This document shows, in pieces, positions 56,359-64,000 of a stretch of DNA of 64,000 nucleotides. The notes below the pieces were generated by a model, which saw only the letters and a program-made list of their open reading frames with translations, searched no databases and was not told the DNA's origin. Both the position numbers and the translations under genes were made by a program. The DNA comes from Paraburkholderia bannensis NBRC 103871. Its GTDB lineage: Bacteria; Pseudomonadota; Gammaproteobacteria; Burkholderiales; Burkholderiaceae. Position 1 is the first letter of the stretch, and every line of letters begins with the position of its first letter. The stretch spans positions 1-64,000 of the forward strand of contig NZ_BAYA01000027.1 of the NCBI RefSeq assembly GCF_000685015.1, written 5' to 3'.

Positions 56359-59300
56359 CGATGCCGCACCGTGCAATTCTGGAAATGCTGGTTGATGGCG
56401 TCGCCCTCTGGCGCAGCGCGGATCAACTGAATTTCCGTGCGCCGCCGCGCGTGATGGATGAAGCGCGCATGCGCATGCTGCGCGAACACAAACCCTGGTT
56501 GCTGGACTGGCTCGACCGTCACGGCGCCACGCGCGAACAGCCGCTCACCGAACACTCGCTGCCGCCGTGCGAAACCATCGGCGAGCCCACGATCAACGGC
56601 GCCGAAGCGCCCGACACGTCCGCCGCACCGCTCACGCCCGCGCAGGAGGAAATGCTGCTGGCCGAGCGGCTGGGCTGCGCGAGCGCGTATGGCATGCCCG
56701 CCATGCTTCAGCTTGCAGGCGAACTCGATATCGACGCGCTCGCGCTCAGCCTCGATCACCTGCGCGAGCGCCACGCCACCTTGCGCACGCGCTTGATCGA
56801 CACCGACGCCGGGCCACGCCAGCTCAGCGACCTGCCACATCGCGCGCCGCTTGCCGTGCGCGACCTGAGCGCCCTGCCCGCACACGAACAGGCTGCGGCA
56901 ATCGACGCGCTCGCCGTGCAATGGGCCGATACGCGTTTCGATCTCGCCACCGGCCCGCTGCTGCGCGCGGAACTGCTGGTGCTCGGCGGCGCGCAATATC
57001 GCCTGCTGCTCAACCTGCATCACAGCATCGCCGACGGCTGGTCGATGTCGATCATGGCCGCCGACCTGACCGAGTTGTACCGCGCGCGAACCCAGCGCAT
57101 ACCCAGCCGGCTCGCCCCGCTCACGCGCCAGTTCGGCGATTACGCGTGGCTCCAGCATGTGCGCAGCGAGCGCGGCGCGTGGCAACGTCATGTGCCGTTC
57201 TGGCGCGCCACGCTGCAAGGCGCGCCCGATCGCCTCACGCTGCCGCAGGATCGCGCGCGCCCGCCCGTGCGCTCGTTTCGCGGTGACGAAGTTCCGCTGC
57301 ATCTCGACGCCGCCACCACGCAGCAGCTCAAGGCGCTGGCGACGCGCTGGCAGCTCACGCCGTTTGTGCTGCTGCTCGCCGCCTTCCAGACCGTGCTGGC
57401 GCGCTGGGCGCAGCAGGACGACTGCGTGGTGGGCGTGCCCTTCGCCAATCGCCGCCTGCCGGAAACGGAATCGATGATCGGCCTGTTCGTCGATATGCTG
57501 CCGATCCGCACGCGGCTGCACGGACAGCACACCTTCGAGACGCTCGCACGCGAACTCAAGCGCCATGTCGATGCCGCCTCGGTACATGCGGGCGTGCCGT
57601 TTTCGGATCTCGTGAGTCTGTCCGGCGTGGCGCATGACAGCGCCTGTCCGCCGCTCGTGCCCGCCGTGTTCGTGTTCGACAACACGCCACTCGCCACGCT
57701 CGCGCTGCCGGGACTGACGGTGCGCCAGCAGCGCCTGAAGACCACCACCTCGAAGTTCGACCTCACGCTGTTCATGCGCGAGGAGGACGGGCGTTTCACG
57801 GGCTACATTGAATACGCGACGGATCTGTTCGACGCAACGACCATGACGCGCTTCGCGGCCAGCCTCGCGACGCTGCTGGCCGACGCCGCCGCGCAACCGG
57901 AGCAGCCGGTGCACACGCTGGCGATCGTGCCCGCCGACGACCTCCAGCGCCTGCTGCATGCGCGCCACGGCGCGAAGCTTCCGTTCGATGCGAGCCGGCG
58001 CATCCATGACCTGATCGAGGCGCAGGCGGCCGCGCATCCCGAGCGCGTGGCGATCCACACCGACGAAGGCGTGCTGACCTACCGCGAACTGGACGAGCGC
58101 GCCAATCGCCTCGCGCACGCGTTGCAGGCACGCGGCGTCGTACCGGAAACGATTGTCGGGGTGTGTCTGGTGCGCACGCCGACGCTGATCGTCGCCCTGC
58201 TCGCGGTGTTCAAGGCGGGTGGCGCGTATCTGCCGCTCGACGCGGCCTGGCCGCGTGAGCGGCTGCGGTTGATGGCGCAGGATTGCGCGGCGCTTTTCAC
58301 GCTGACCGAGCCGTGCTTCAAGGCGCATCTGGACGGCATCGGCACACTGGTACTGCTCGACGAACTCGCCCAGGAATCGCGCATCGACGATCACCAGCGC
58401 GCACCGTGCGCCGCCACCTCGGCGAACCTCGCCTACATCATCTACACGTCGGGATCGACGGGGCGACCCAAGGGCGTGGCGATTGAGCATCGCAATGTGA
58501 TGGCGCTGCACGCGTGGGCCATCGACGAATACCGCGACGGCGAACTCTCGAACGTGATCGCCTGCACCTCGATCTGCTTTGATATTTCCATCTTCGAAAT
58601 TTTCGTTCCGCTGATGAGCGGCGGCGCCGTCACGCTCGCCGTCAGTCCGCTTGCGCTGCCCCGCGCCGCGGCGCGCGCGCGCATTCTCAATACCGTGCCC
58701 TCGGCGGTCGCCGAACTGGTGCGGCAGCGCGCGGTGCCGCCTTCGGTGGATGTCGTCAACGTCGCGGGCGAACCGCTGTCCGCACGTCTGGTGGCGGCGA
58801 TCTACGCGCATACCTCGGCGCGCCGCGTCTACAACCTCTACGGGCCGTCGGAAGACACCACGTATTCGACGTTCGCACGCGTGTCCCGCGACGCAGACCC
58901 GGTGCCGGTGGGCGTGCCGCTGCCCAACACGCAGCTCTATGTGCTCGACCGGCATCGCCAGCTCGTGCCTTCGGGCGTCGCGGGCGAACTGTATATCGGC
59001 GGCAGCGGCGTGACGCGTGGCTATATCGGCCGCCCCGATCTGACCGCGCAGCGCTACGTCGAGCATCCGCTCGCGCCGGGCGCGCGTCTTTACCGCACCG
59101 GCGACCTCGTGCGCTTTGGCGCGGACGACCAGCTCTACTGCCTCGGCCGGCTCGACCAGCAGATCAAGATTCGCGGCTTTCGCATCGAGATCGGTGAAAT
59201 CGAAGCGACGCTGCTCGCGCATCCGGCCGTCGAACAGGCGGTGGTGACCGCGCGCGAGGATGCACACGGCGAACGCAATCTGGCTGCGTATGTCAGCCTG

Positions 59301-60599
59301 CGGGGCGCCGCCACGCACCGCCAGGCGCAGGCTGGATCGCCCGACGCGCAAGCGCTGCGCGAGCATCTGCGCAACACGCTCACGGAAGCCATGATTCCTG
59401 CGGATATCGTGGTGTTGCCGCTGCTGCCGCTGCTGCCCAACGGCAAGATCGACAAAAGCGCGTTGCCCGCGCCGGCTGTGGCGTTGCCTGAGTCAGCGCC
59501 TCGCGCCGGTCGCGCGGCGCCCACCCCCGCCGCCAGCGCCGATGAAGCCGCCATTGCGTCCATCTGGAGCCAGGTGCTCGGCGTGGCGACGCCCGATATC
59601 CATACGGACTTTTTCGAACTCGGCGGCCATTCGCTCAAGGCCGCGCGCGTGCTGCATCTGATCGAACAGCGACTGGGCGCGAGACTGCCGCTTTCGGCGC
59701 TCTATCGCGGCGCGACGATCGCCCAGCTTGCGCGCCTCGTCGGCACGCACGCGAACACGGCGGCGGCTTCGGAAGGCGGCGCCGTGCCGCTACGCGCGGG
59801 CAGCGGCGCGCCGCTGTTCGTCTTCCATCCCGCCGGCGGACACCTCTACGGCTACGCGGCGCTGGTGCGCCAACTGGGCTTCGAAGGCCCGGTCTATGGG
59901 CTGCAACGACCCGAATTGCGCGGCGGCCAGCTCATCCGGCTGCGCAGCGCGAGCGAACTGGCCGCGCTTTACGCGAACCAGATCCGCCAGGTGCAGCCAG
60001 GCGGCGTCTACCGGCTGCTCGGCTGGTCGTTCGGCGGGCTGATGGCACGCCTCGTCGCAGCGCGCCTGCGGGACGCGGGCTGCGAAGTCGCGTATATCGG
60101 CGCTATCGATGCGCGTCTCCCGCCAGCCCTGAGCGATGCGGACAGTCACGCGCTCGCGGCCTGCACCGGTCTGGTCGCCGCCGAAGCGCGGCTGCGCCTG
60201 CCGCCGGCGCTACTCGAACGGGTGCAGGCGATGACCGGTCTCGACAAAGCCCTCCAGCAAGCGAGCGCCGCCGACGACGCCCTGAACGCGCGCCTCGCCG
60301 ATCTCTATCTCGCCGATCTGTGGGCGCTCGCCACCTACGCAGCCATGAGCGGGCAAGCAGCGCCACGCCTGGCCGCCGCGCCCACGCACGCCTATGACGC
60401 CAGCGCGACGGTCGCGCTCGACGCAGCCGGGCACGCCGATACAACGCTCGCCCAGTCGCCTCGCCTGCCCCGCACGCGCGTTTTCGACGGCGACCATTTC
60501 GCGCTGCTGCACGCTGCGACGGCGGCCACGCTCGCCCAGTGGATCGACGCCGATCTTGCCGTTCCCGTCGACCTCACCGCCCCGGCACTTTCCTCCTGA
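56355..60599 (+). CDS. Single-module NRPS: TubC docking-C-A-PCP-TE
   Basis: 1414 residues. Residues 4-55 are a TubC-type N-terminal docking domain (ILEMLVDGVALWRSADQLNFRAP). The condensation domain has HHSIADG at 222-228, intact. The adenylation domain (about 545-1040) has YIIYTSGSTGRPKG, FDISIFEIF, YNLYGPSEDTTYS and NGKIDKSAL. By alignment to GrsA I read its pocket code as D-I-F-N-N-A-L-T-Y-K, close to an Ala code (DLFNNALTYK) I recall from McyA. The carrier has FFELGGHSL (about 1085). The thioesterase ends the protein with GWSFGG (about 1221). So it should add one small amino acid, perhaps to a fatty acyl group from the preceding ligase, and release the product. Confidence 0.9.
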   Translation: MTMPHRAILEMLVDGVALWRSADQLNFRAPPRVMDEARMRMLREHKPWLLDWLDRHGATREQPLTEHSLPPCETIGEPTINGAEAPDTSAAPLTPAQEEMLLAERLGCASAYGMPAMLQLAGELDIDALALSLDHLRERHATLRTRLIDTDAGPRQLSDLPHRAPLAVRDLSALPAHEQAAAIDALAVQWADTRFDLATGPLLRAELLVLGGAQYRLLLNLHHSIADGWSMSIMAADLTELYRARTQRIPSRLAPLTRQFGDYAWLQHVRSERGAWQRHVPFWRATLQGAPDRLTLPQDRARPPVRSFRGDEVPLHLDAATTQQLKALATRWQLTPFVLLLAAFQTVLARWAQQDDCVVGVPFANRRLPETESMIGLFVDMLPIRTRLHGQHTFETLARELKRHVDAASVHAGVPFSDLVSLSGVAHDSACPPLVPAVFVFDNTPLATLALPGLTVRQQRLKTTTSKFDLTLFMREEDGRFTGYIEYATDLFDATTMTRFAASLATLLADAAAQPEQPVHTLAIVPADDLQRLLHARHGAKLPFDASRRIHDLIEAQAAAHPERVAIHTDEGVLTYRELDERANRLAHALQARGVVPETIVGVCLVRTPTLIVALLAVFKAGGAYLPLDAAWPRERLRLMAQDCAALFTLTEPCFKAHLDGIGTLVLLDELAQESRIDDHQRAPCAATSANLAYIIYTSGSTGRPKGVAIEHRNVMALHAWAIDEYRDGELSNVIACTSICFDISIFEIFVPLMSGGAVTLAVSPLALPRAAARARILNTVPSAVAELVRQRAVPPSVDVVNVAGEPLSARLVAAIYAHTSARRVYNLYGPSEDTTYSTFARVSRDADPVPVGVPLPNTQLYVLDRHRQLVPSGVAGELYIGGSGVTRGYIGRPDLTAQRYVEHPLAPGARLYRTGDLVRFGADDQLYCLGRLDQQIKIRGFRIEIGEIEATLLAHPAVEQAVVTAREDAHGERNLAAYVSLRGAATHRQAQAGSPDAQALREHLRNTLTEAMIPADIVVLPLLPLLPNGKIDKSALPAPAVALPESAPRAGRAAPTPAASADEAAIASIWSQVLGVATPDIHTDFFELGGHSLKAARVLHLIEQRLGARLPLSALYRGATIAQLARLVGTHANTAAASEGGAVPLRAGSGAPLFVFHPAGGHLYGYAALVRQLGFEGPVYGLQRPELRGGQLIRLRSASELAALYANQIRQVQPGGVYRLLGWSFGGLMARLVAARLRDAGCEVAYIGAIDARLPPALSDADSHALAACTGLVAAEARLRLPPALLERVQAMTGLDKALQQASAADDALNARLADLYLADLWALATYAAMSGQAAPRLAAAPTHAYDASATVALDAAGHADTTLAQSPRLPRTRVFDGDHFALLHAATAATLAQWIDADLAVPVDLTAPALSS

Positions 60600-60605
60600 T
60601 CGACC

Positions 60606-61841
60606 ATGACACTGACGAGCACCGCTCTACCCGCCACCGATTTGCGCCGCGCGCAACGCCGCCTCACCGTGGCGCTCTGGGTCACGAATCTCGCTTCCGT
60701 GATCGCGAGCAATCTCTCCTATCTCTACCTCGCGAGCCTGATCTACCGGCGCACGCACGTCATCCAGTTCGCGAATGTAGTGCTGATGTGCCCGATGATC
60801 ATTCCGGTGATCGCCTGCGTCGCACTTTCGTCGATCACGCGCCGGGTGGCCCCGCGCAGCATCTTCGTAAGCGCCAACGCCGTGGCGCTGGTCACCGCCC
60901 TCGTGCTGGCCGCGAGCCTCTCGCGACTGCCGGAACTGGCGCTCGCGGGGGCGGCGCTGATCGGCCTGATCGACGCGCTGCAACGCGTCACGCGCATCGT
61001 CGCCATCAAGGTGTTTTTCCCCGAAGGTAACGCGAAATTCGCCGTGCCCGTTGCGCTGAGCGCCCAGTTTGCCGCTGGCGGCTTTTCCGGCGTCCTGATG
61101 GCCGTTGCCCCTCATGACGCCGCCCCAGCCGTCATGCTGGGCGCGATCGCCGCACTCTTCACGCTCGCCGCCGCGGCGAGCCTGTTCCTGCCCGCGGCTT
61201 CCGGCGAAGTGTCCCCGTCCACGCAAACCGGCGGCAGCCTGCGCCTCTTTGTCAACGCACTGGCGCAAGCAAAGGGATTTCGCACCACGTTCCTGCGCGC
61301 CGTCGCCTTCGTTGGCGTGTTTCAGGGCCTCTACAACCTGACACGCGTGAGCTTGCCCGCGCATCTGCTGCATTTGTCCGATCGCTACGTCGGCTTGCTG
61401 CAATTGCTGTGCAGCCTGTCGATGATCGCGGGTGCGGTCGTGTTCTATCGCAGTGGGCGCCGCAACTTCCCGCACGGCCCGAAAGTCGAGGCGCTGCTGA
61501 TCGGCTGCTGTGTGATCGCGGTGACAGCGGCCGTCAGCTGGCTCACGCCAGTGGGCAGTTTCGCGCTCTACTGCGTGTTCATCGTCGCGTTCGAATTCAT
61601 GTTTTTGCAGTGCCAGGCCGATCTGGTCGAAAACTGCCCGCGCCCGCTGGTGGGCATCATGGCCACCTACCAATATGCGGCCATGTACGTCGCCATGCTC
61701 GCCGTCATGGCGGCGGGCAATGCCGCCTCGGAAGTCTTCAGCCCGGGTGCCATCAGCCTCGCCTGCGGCGTGCTGTATCTGCTGCTTCGTGCGGCGATCG
61801 CGTTCGACGGCAAGCGGGCGCTGGTGTCGCCCTCGCACTGA
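60606..61841 (+). CDS. MFS exporter of the NRPS product (putative)
   Basis: 411 residues with twelve predicted membrane segments. The usual MFS motif after TM2 is weak, but topology and the LRRAQRRLTVALWVTNLASVIASNL start resemble siderophore/NRPS-product exporters of the enterobactin-exporter group. It starts 6 bp after the NRPS stop, so it is co-transcribed and is the natural candidate exporter. Ends in a short charged tail. Substrate inferred from position only. Confidence 0.78.
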   Translation: MTLTSTALPATDLRRAQRRLTVALWVTNLASVIASNLSYLYLASLIYRRTHVIQFANVVLMCPMIIPVIACVALSSITRRVAPRSIFVSANAVALVTALVLAASLSRLPELALAGAALIGLIDALQRVTRIVAIKVFFPEGNAKFAVPVALSAQFAAGGFSGVLMAVAPHDAAPAVMLGAIAALFTLAAAASLFLPAASGEVSPSTQTGGSLRLFVNALAQAKGFRTTFLRAVAFVGVFQGLYNLTRVSLPAHLLHLSDRYVGLLQLLCSLSMIAGAVVFYRSGRRNFPHGPKVEALLIGCCVIAVTAAVSWLTPVGSFALYCVFIVAFEFMFLQCQADLVENCPRPLVGIMATYQYAAMYVAMLAVMAAGNAASEVFSPGAISLACGVLYLLLRAAIAFDGKRALVSPSH

Positions 61842-61897
61842 AGCAAGCGGCAGTGCATCAATCACGTCATTCGCCAACCCGAACTGCAAATCTGAAT

Positions 61898-62524
61898 ATG
61901 ATCAAAATTCTCGGTAAATCCAGTTCGATCAATGTGCGCAAAGTCCTCTGGACTTGCGCGGAACTCGACCTTCCCTACGAGCACGAACAATGGGGCGACG
62001 GCTTTCGCGCCGTGAGCGAGCCCGAATTCCTCGCGCTCAATCCCATGGCTCAGGTACCGGTACTGATCGACGGTGACTTCGTGACGTCGGAATCGAATTC
62101 GATCATCCGCTATCTGGCGAATGTCTACGACGTGCAGGGCCGCCTGCTGCCGCAGGCACCCAGGCTGCGCGCGCAAGTCGAGCGATGGATGGACTGGCAG
62201 GCGACGGAACTGAACAACGCGTGGCGCTTTCCCTTCATGCACCTGGTACGCAAGCTGCCGGCGTATGACCATCCGCAGCTCGTGGCGAACAGTATCCGGT
62301 TGTGGACTTCGTATATGGCGCTGATCGATACGCAATTGCGCCAGACCCGGGCGTTTTTGCTGGGTGGCGAGTTGACACTGGCCGATATCGTGATCGGTCT
62401 TTCGGTGCACCGCTGGTATTCGACGCCGATCGATCGCCCGCCGTTCGAGGCGGTGAGCGACTATTACGCACGGCTCGGACAACGACCGGGCTTTCGTGCA
62501 TTCGGCAACAACGGCACGCCCTGA
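61898..62524 (+). CDS. Glutathione S-transferase family protein
   Basis: 208 residues with the two-domain GST layout. The thioredoxin-like domain has KILGKSSSINVRKVLWTCAELDLPYEHEQW (Ser in the SSS region as candidate catalytic residue), then LALNPMAQVPVLID and SESNSIIRYLA (glutathione gamma-glutamyl site). The helical domain ends LADIVIGLSVHRWY. The start at 61898 is 56 bp after the MFS gene and in the same direction, so it may be in the operon or just downstream. It could detoxify or conjugate, but no link to the NRPS is visible. A strong hairpin follows the stop. Confidence 0.88.
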   Translation: MIKILGKSSSINVRKVLWTCAELDLPYEHEQWGDGFRAVSEPEFLALNPMAQVPVLIDGDFVTSESNSIIRYLANVYDVQGRLLPQAPRLRAQVERWMDWQATELNNAWRFPFMHLVRKLPAYDHPQLVANSIRLWTSYMALIDTQLRQTRAFLLGGELTLADIVIGLSVHRWYSTPIDRPPFEAVSDYYARLGQRPGFRAFGNNGTP

Positions 62525-62538
62525 TCGTCAGGGCGTGC
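62514..62538 (+). terminator. Hairpin at the end of the NRPS-side operon
   Basis: An 11-bp perfect stem (gcacgccctga / tcagggcgtgc) with a 3-nt loop, overlapping the GST stop codon. No T-run follows, so it may be a Rho-assisted terminator or 3' stabiliser between the GST gene and the convergent ilvE gene. Confidence 0.5.
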
Positions 62539-62594
62539 GGCATGCGTCGGCACGCGTCGGCCACGGTAACGCCGCCGACGTGTGGGCAAGACGA

Positions 62595-63515
62595 TCAAAT
62601 GTGCGTGAGCCAGTGCGCGTAGGTTTCGTTCTTGCCCGCCACCAGATCGAAAAAGGCCGCTTGCAGCTTCGCCGTCACCGGCCCGCGTGCGCCGCTGCCG
62701 ATCGTGCGTCTGTCGAGTTCGCGGATCGGCGTGACCTCCGCGGCGGTGCCGGTAAAGAACGCTTCGTCGGCGGTATACACTTCATCGCGCGTGATGCGCT
62801 TTTCGATCACGTCGATACCCATGTCGCGCGCGAGCGTGATGACCGTGTCGCGCGTAATGCCGTCAAGGCATGAGGACAGATCGGGCGTATAGAGCTTGCC
62901 GTTGTTCACCAGGAAAAAGTTTTCGCCCGAGCCTTCGGAAACGTAACCGTCCACGTCGAGCAACAGCGCCTCGTCGTAACCGTCGGCCGTGGCTTCCTGG
63001 TTCGCGAGAATCGAGTTCACATACCAGGCCGAAGCCTTCGCACGCACCATCGACACATTCACGTGATGACGCGTAAACGACGAGGTTTTCACGCGGATGC
63101 CCTTTTCCATGCCGTCCGCGCCCAGATAAGCGCCCCACGGCCACGCAGCGACACCGGTATGGATCGTGTTGCCCTTTGCCGAAACGCCCAGCTGCTCCGA
63201 ACCCACCCACACGATCGGACGGATATAGCAGGCTTCGAGCCGATTGGCGCGAACGACTTCGCATTGCGCCGCCGCCAGCGTAGCGGCATCGAACGCCACG
63301 TCCATACGCAGGATCTTCGCTGAATTGAGCAGGCGCCGCGTGTGATCGGCCAGGCGGAAAATGGCCGGGCCGCGTGCGGTGTTATAGGCGCGCACGCCTT
63401 CGAAAACCGCCATACCGTAGTGCAGCGTATGCGTGAGCATATGAATCTTCGCATCGCGCCACTCGACCAGTGCGCCGTCAATCCAGATCTTTCCATCGCG
63501 GTCGGCCATCGACAT
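62595..63515 (-). CDS. ilvE: Branched-chain amino-acid aminotransferase
   Basis: 306 residues of class-IV PLP aminotransferases, which interconvert branched-chain amino acids and 2-oxo acids. Visible are KIWIDGALVEWRDAKIHMLTHTLHYGMAVFEGVRAY at the start, the PLP Lys in RAKASAWYVNSILA, YDEALLLDVDGYVSEGSGENFF and FFTGTAAEVTPI. The start at 63515 has gggagag upstream; an ATG 6 nt further in is also possible. It is convergent with the GST gene and separated from the next oxygenase gene by a strong terminator, so it is not part of that unit. It could supply a branched amino acid to the NRPS but is probably housekeeping. Confidence 0.93.
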   Translation of the reverse strand: MSMADRDGKIWIDGALVEWRDAKIHMLTHTLHYGMAVFEGVRAYNTARGPAIFRLADHTRRLLNSAKILRMDVAFDAATLAAAQCEVVRANRLEACYIRPIVWVGSEQLGVSAKGNTIHTGVAAWPWGAYLGADGMEKGIRVKTSSFTRHHVNVSMVRAKASAWYVNSILANQEATADGYDEALLLDVDGYVSEGSGENFFLVNNGKLYTPDLSSCLDGITRDTVITLARDMGIDVIEKRITRDEVYTADEAFFTGTAAEVTPIRELDRRTIGSGARGPVTAKLQAAFFDLVAGKNETYAHWLTHI

Positions 63516-63540
63516 ACCACTCTCCCGTCAAACAACATGA

Positions 63541-63571
63541 ATAAAAAGGCGCCCGCTTCGTGCGGGCGCCT
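63541..63571 (-). terminator. Rho-independent terminator of the oxygenase gene
   Basis: Stem aggcgcccgc / gcgggcgcct with loop ttcgt (63547-63571); on the minus strand it is followed by a ttttt tract (63541-63547). It ends the leftward oxygenase transcript before ilvE. Confidence 0.85.
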
Positions 63572-63587
63572 GCAAGACACAACGACT

Positions 63588-64000
63588 TCAGGCTGCGCGC
63601 TTGCGCTGATTCTCACCGCCCCAGCGGCTGAAGAAGAACACGAGCGTCGTGCGCGCGCCGCCCAGCACTTCGCAGACCTCATGCGGCAGATCGCAGCGGC
63701 TGATCAGCACCGAGCGATATTCGGTCAGGTACGTGCGCGCGTCGCCCTCGCCGCGTTGCACGACGAATTCACCGCCGGCGTACTGGCTGCCCAGTTGCAG
63801 CACCACCGATACTTCGTAGTCCGGATTGCTATCCTGGTCGAGATGCAGGCCGATGAACGAGCCCTTGCCCATGCGGTTGATCTGCACGCGGCGCAGATGC
63901 AGTTCGGGCGAGCCCAGCGCCTGCTGGCAATACGCCTTGACGGCATCGGAACCGATCACCGGCAGCAACTGTTCGGCCAGGTGATCGTTCACCACGCGCG
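63588..64000 (-). CDS. PKHD-type 2OG-Fe(II) oxygenase (PiuC-like), 5' end outside the window
   Basis: The last about 135 codons of a 2-oxoglutarate/iron oxygenase. It keeps the HxD ligand pair in FIGLHLDQDSN, the distal His in CDLPHEVCEVLGG, and the 2OG Arg in GARTTLVFFFSRW. These resemble PiuC/PKHD-type enzymes near iron-uptake genes. The frame stays open to the window end, so the start lies outside; the apparent GTG at 63995 is not trusted. Substrate unknown. Confidence 0.75.
   Translation of the reverse strand, partial: RVVNDHLAEQLLPVIGSDAVKAYCQQALGSPELHLRRVQINRMGKGSFIGLHLDQDSNPDYEVSVVLQLGSQYAGGEFVVQRGEGDARTYLTEYRSVLISRCDLPHEVCEVLGGARTTLVFFFSRWGGENQRKRAA

Noticed and set aside
56337..59366. 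1009-codon open frame antisense to the NRPS
   Set aside because: No domain or ribosome site; explained by GC-rich third positions in the NRPS gene.

Overview
The window is high-GC proteobacterial DNA with dense, often 4-nt-overlapping genes. The gene families (clpV-tssB-tssC and tagJ-tssE-tssF type VI genes, many LysR/AraC/IclR regulators and MFS permeases, paired YeeE/YedE genes, LodA/LodB quinoprotein genes) fit Burkholderiaceae, most likely Paraburkholderia or a near relative. I cannot fix the species. No rRNA, tRNA, CRISPR array or intact insertion sequence is visible.

Layout. 1-8.2 kb: metabolic and regulatory genes (ureidoglycolate lyase-like cupin, AraC/GyrI regulator divergent from an MFS permease, orphan ABC ATPase), then a possibly iron-controlled group: nitroreductase, a Sfp-like protein lacking catalytic motifs, and an AraC regulator divergent from a TonB-dependent siderophore receptor. 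8.3-19.8 kb: the receptor is cut in half at about 9.37 kb, exactly where an incomplete type VI secretion cluster begins. tssC is cut at the same point, and hcp, tssG, tssJKLM and vgrG are absent. 20.2-32.4 kb: IclR regulator with a striking palindromic operator, amino-acid ABC permease and binding protein without an ATPase, MHYT-GGDEF-EAL and PilZ cyclic-di-GMP genes, Dyp peroxidase, TauD-family dioxygenase, two coupled MFS genes and a LysR regulator. 32.6-38.6 kb: one-direction operon of TonB receptor, NMT1/THI5-like protein without a signal peptide, PnuC-type transporter, APH-fold kinase and rhodanese. It looks like an uptake-and-trap route for a vitamin such as thiamine or a precursor. 38.7-43.6 kb: split YeeE/YedE sulfur transporter, LysR, Bcr/CflA exporter, lipocalin lipoprotein.

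43.7-62.5 kb is the most interesting part. Leftward genes encode a ferritin-like (VioB/RebD-type) protein, a LodA-like CTQ quinoprotein oxidase, its LodB-like flavoprotein maturase and two related proteins of unknown family. Divergent from them, across a 0.49-kb shared control region, runs a compact operon: sterol-desaturase-family hydroxylase, GNAT-like protein, PvdQ/penicillin-acylase-family lipoprotein, fatty-acyl-AMP ligase fused to a carrier domain, a TubC-docked C-A-T-TE NRPS and an MFS exporter. A coherent reading is that the ligase activates a fatty acid, the NRPS joins it to one small amino acid (code read as DIFNNALTYK, Ala-like), the product is exported and an Ntn-hydrolase acylase can remove the acyl chain. 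That is an acyl 'prodrug' logic like pyoverdine/PvdQ, but with a gene set I do not recognise as a known cluster. The window closes with ilvE and a truncated 2OG-Fe(II) oxygenase gene.
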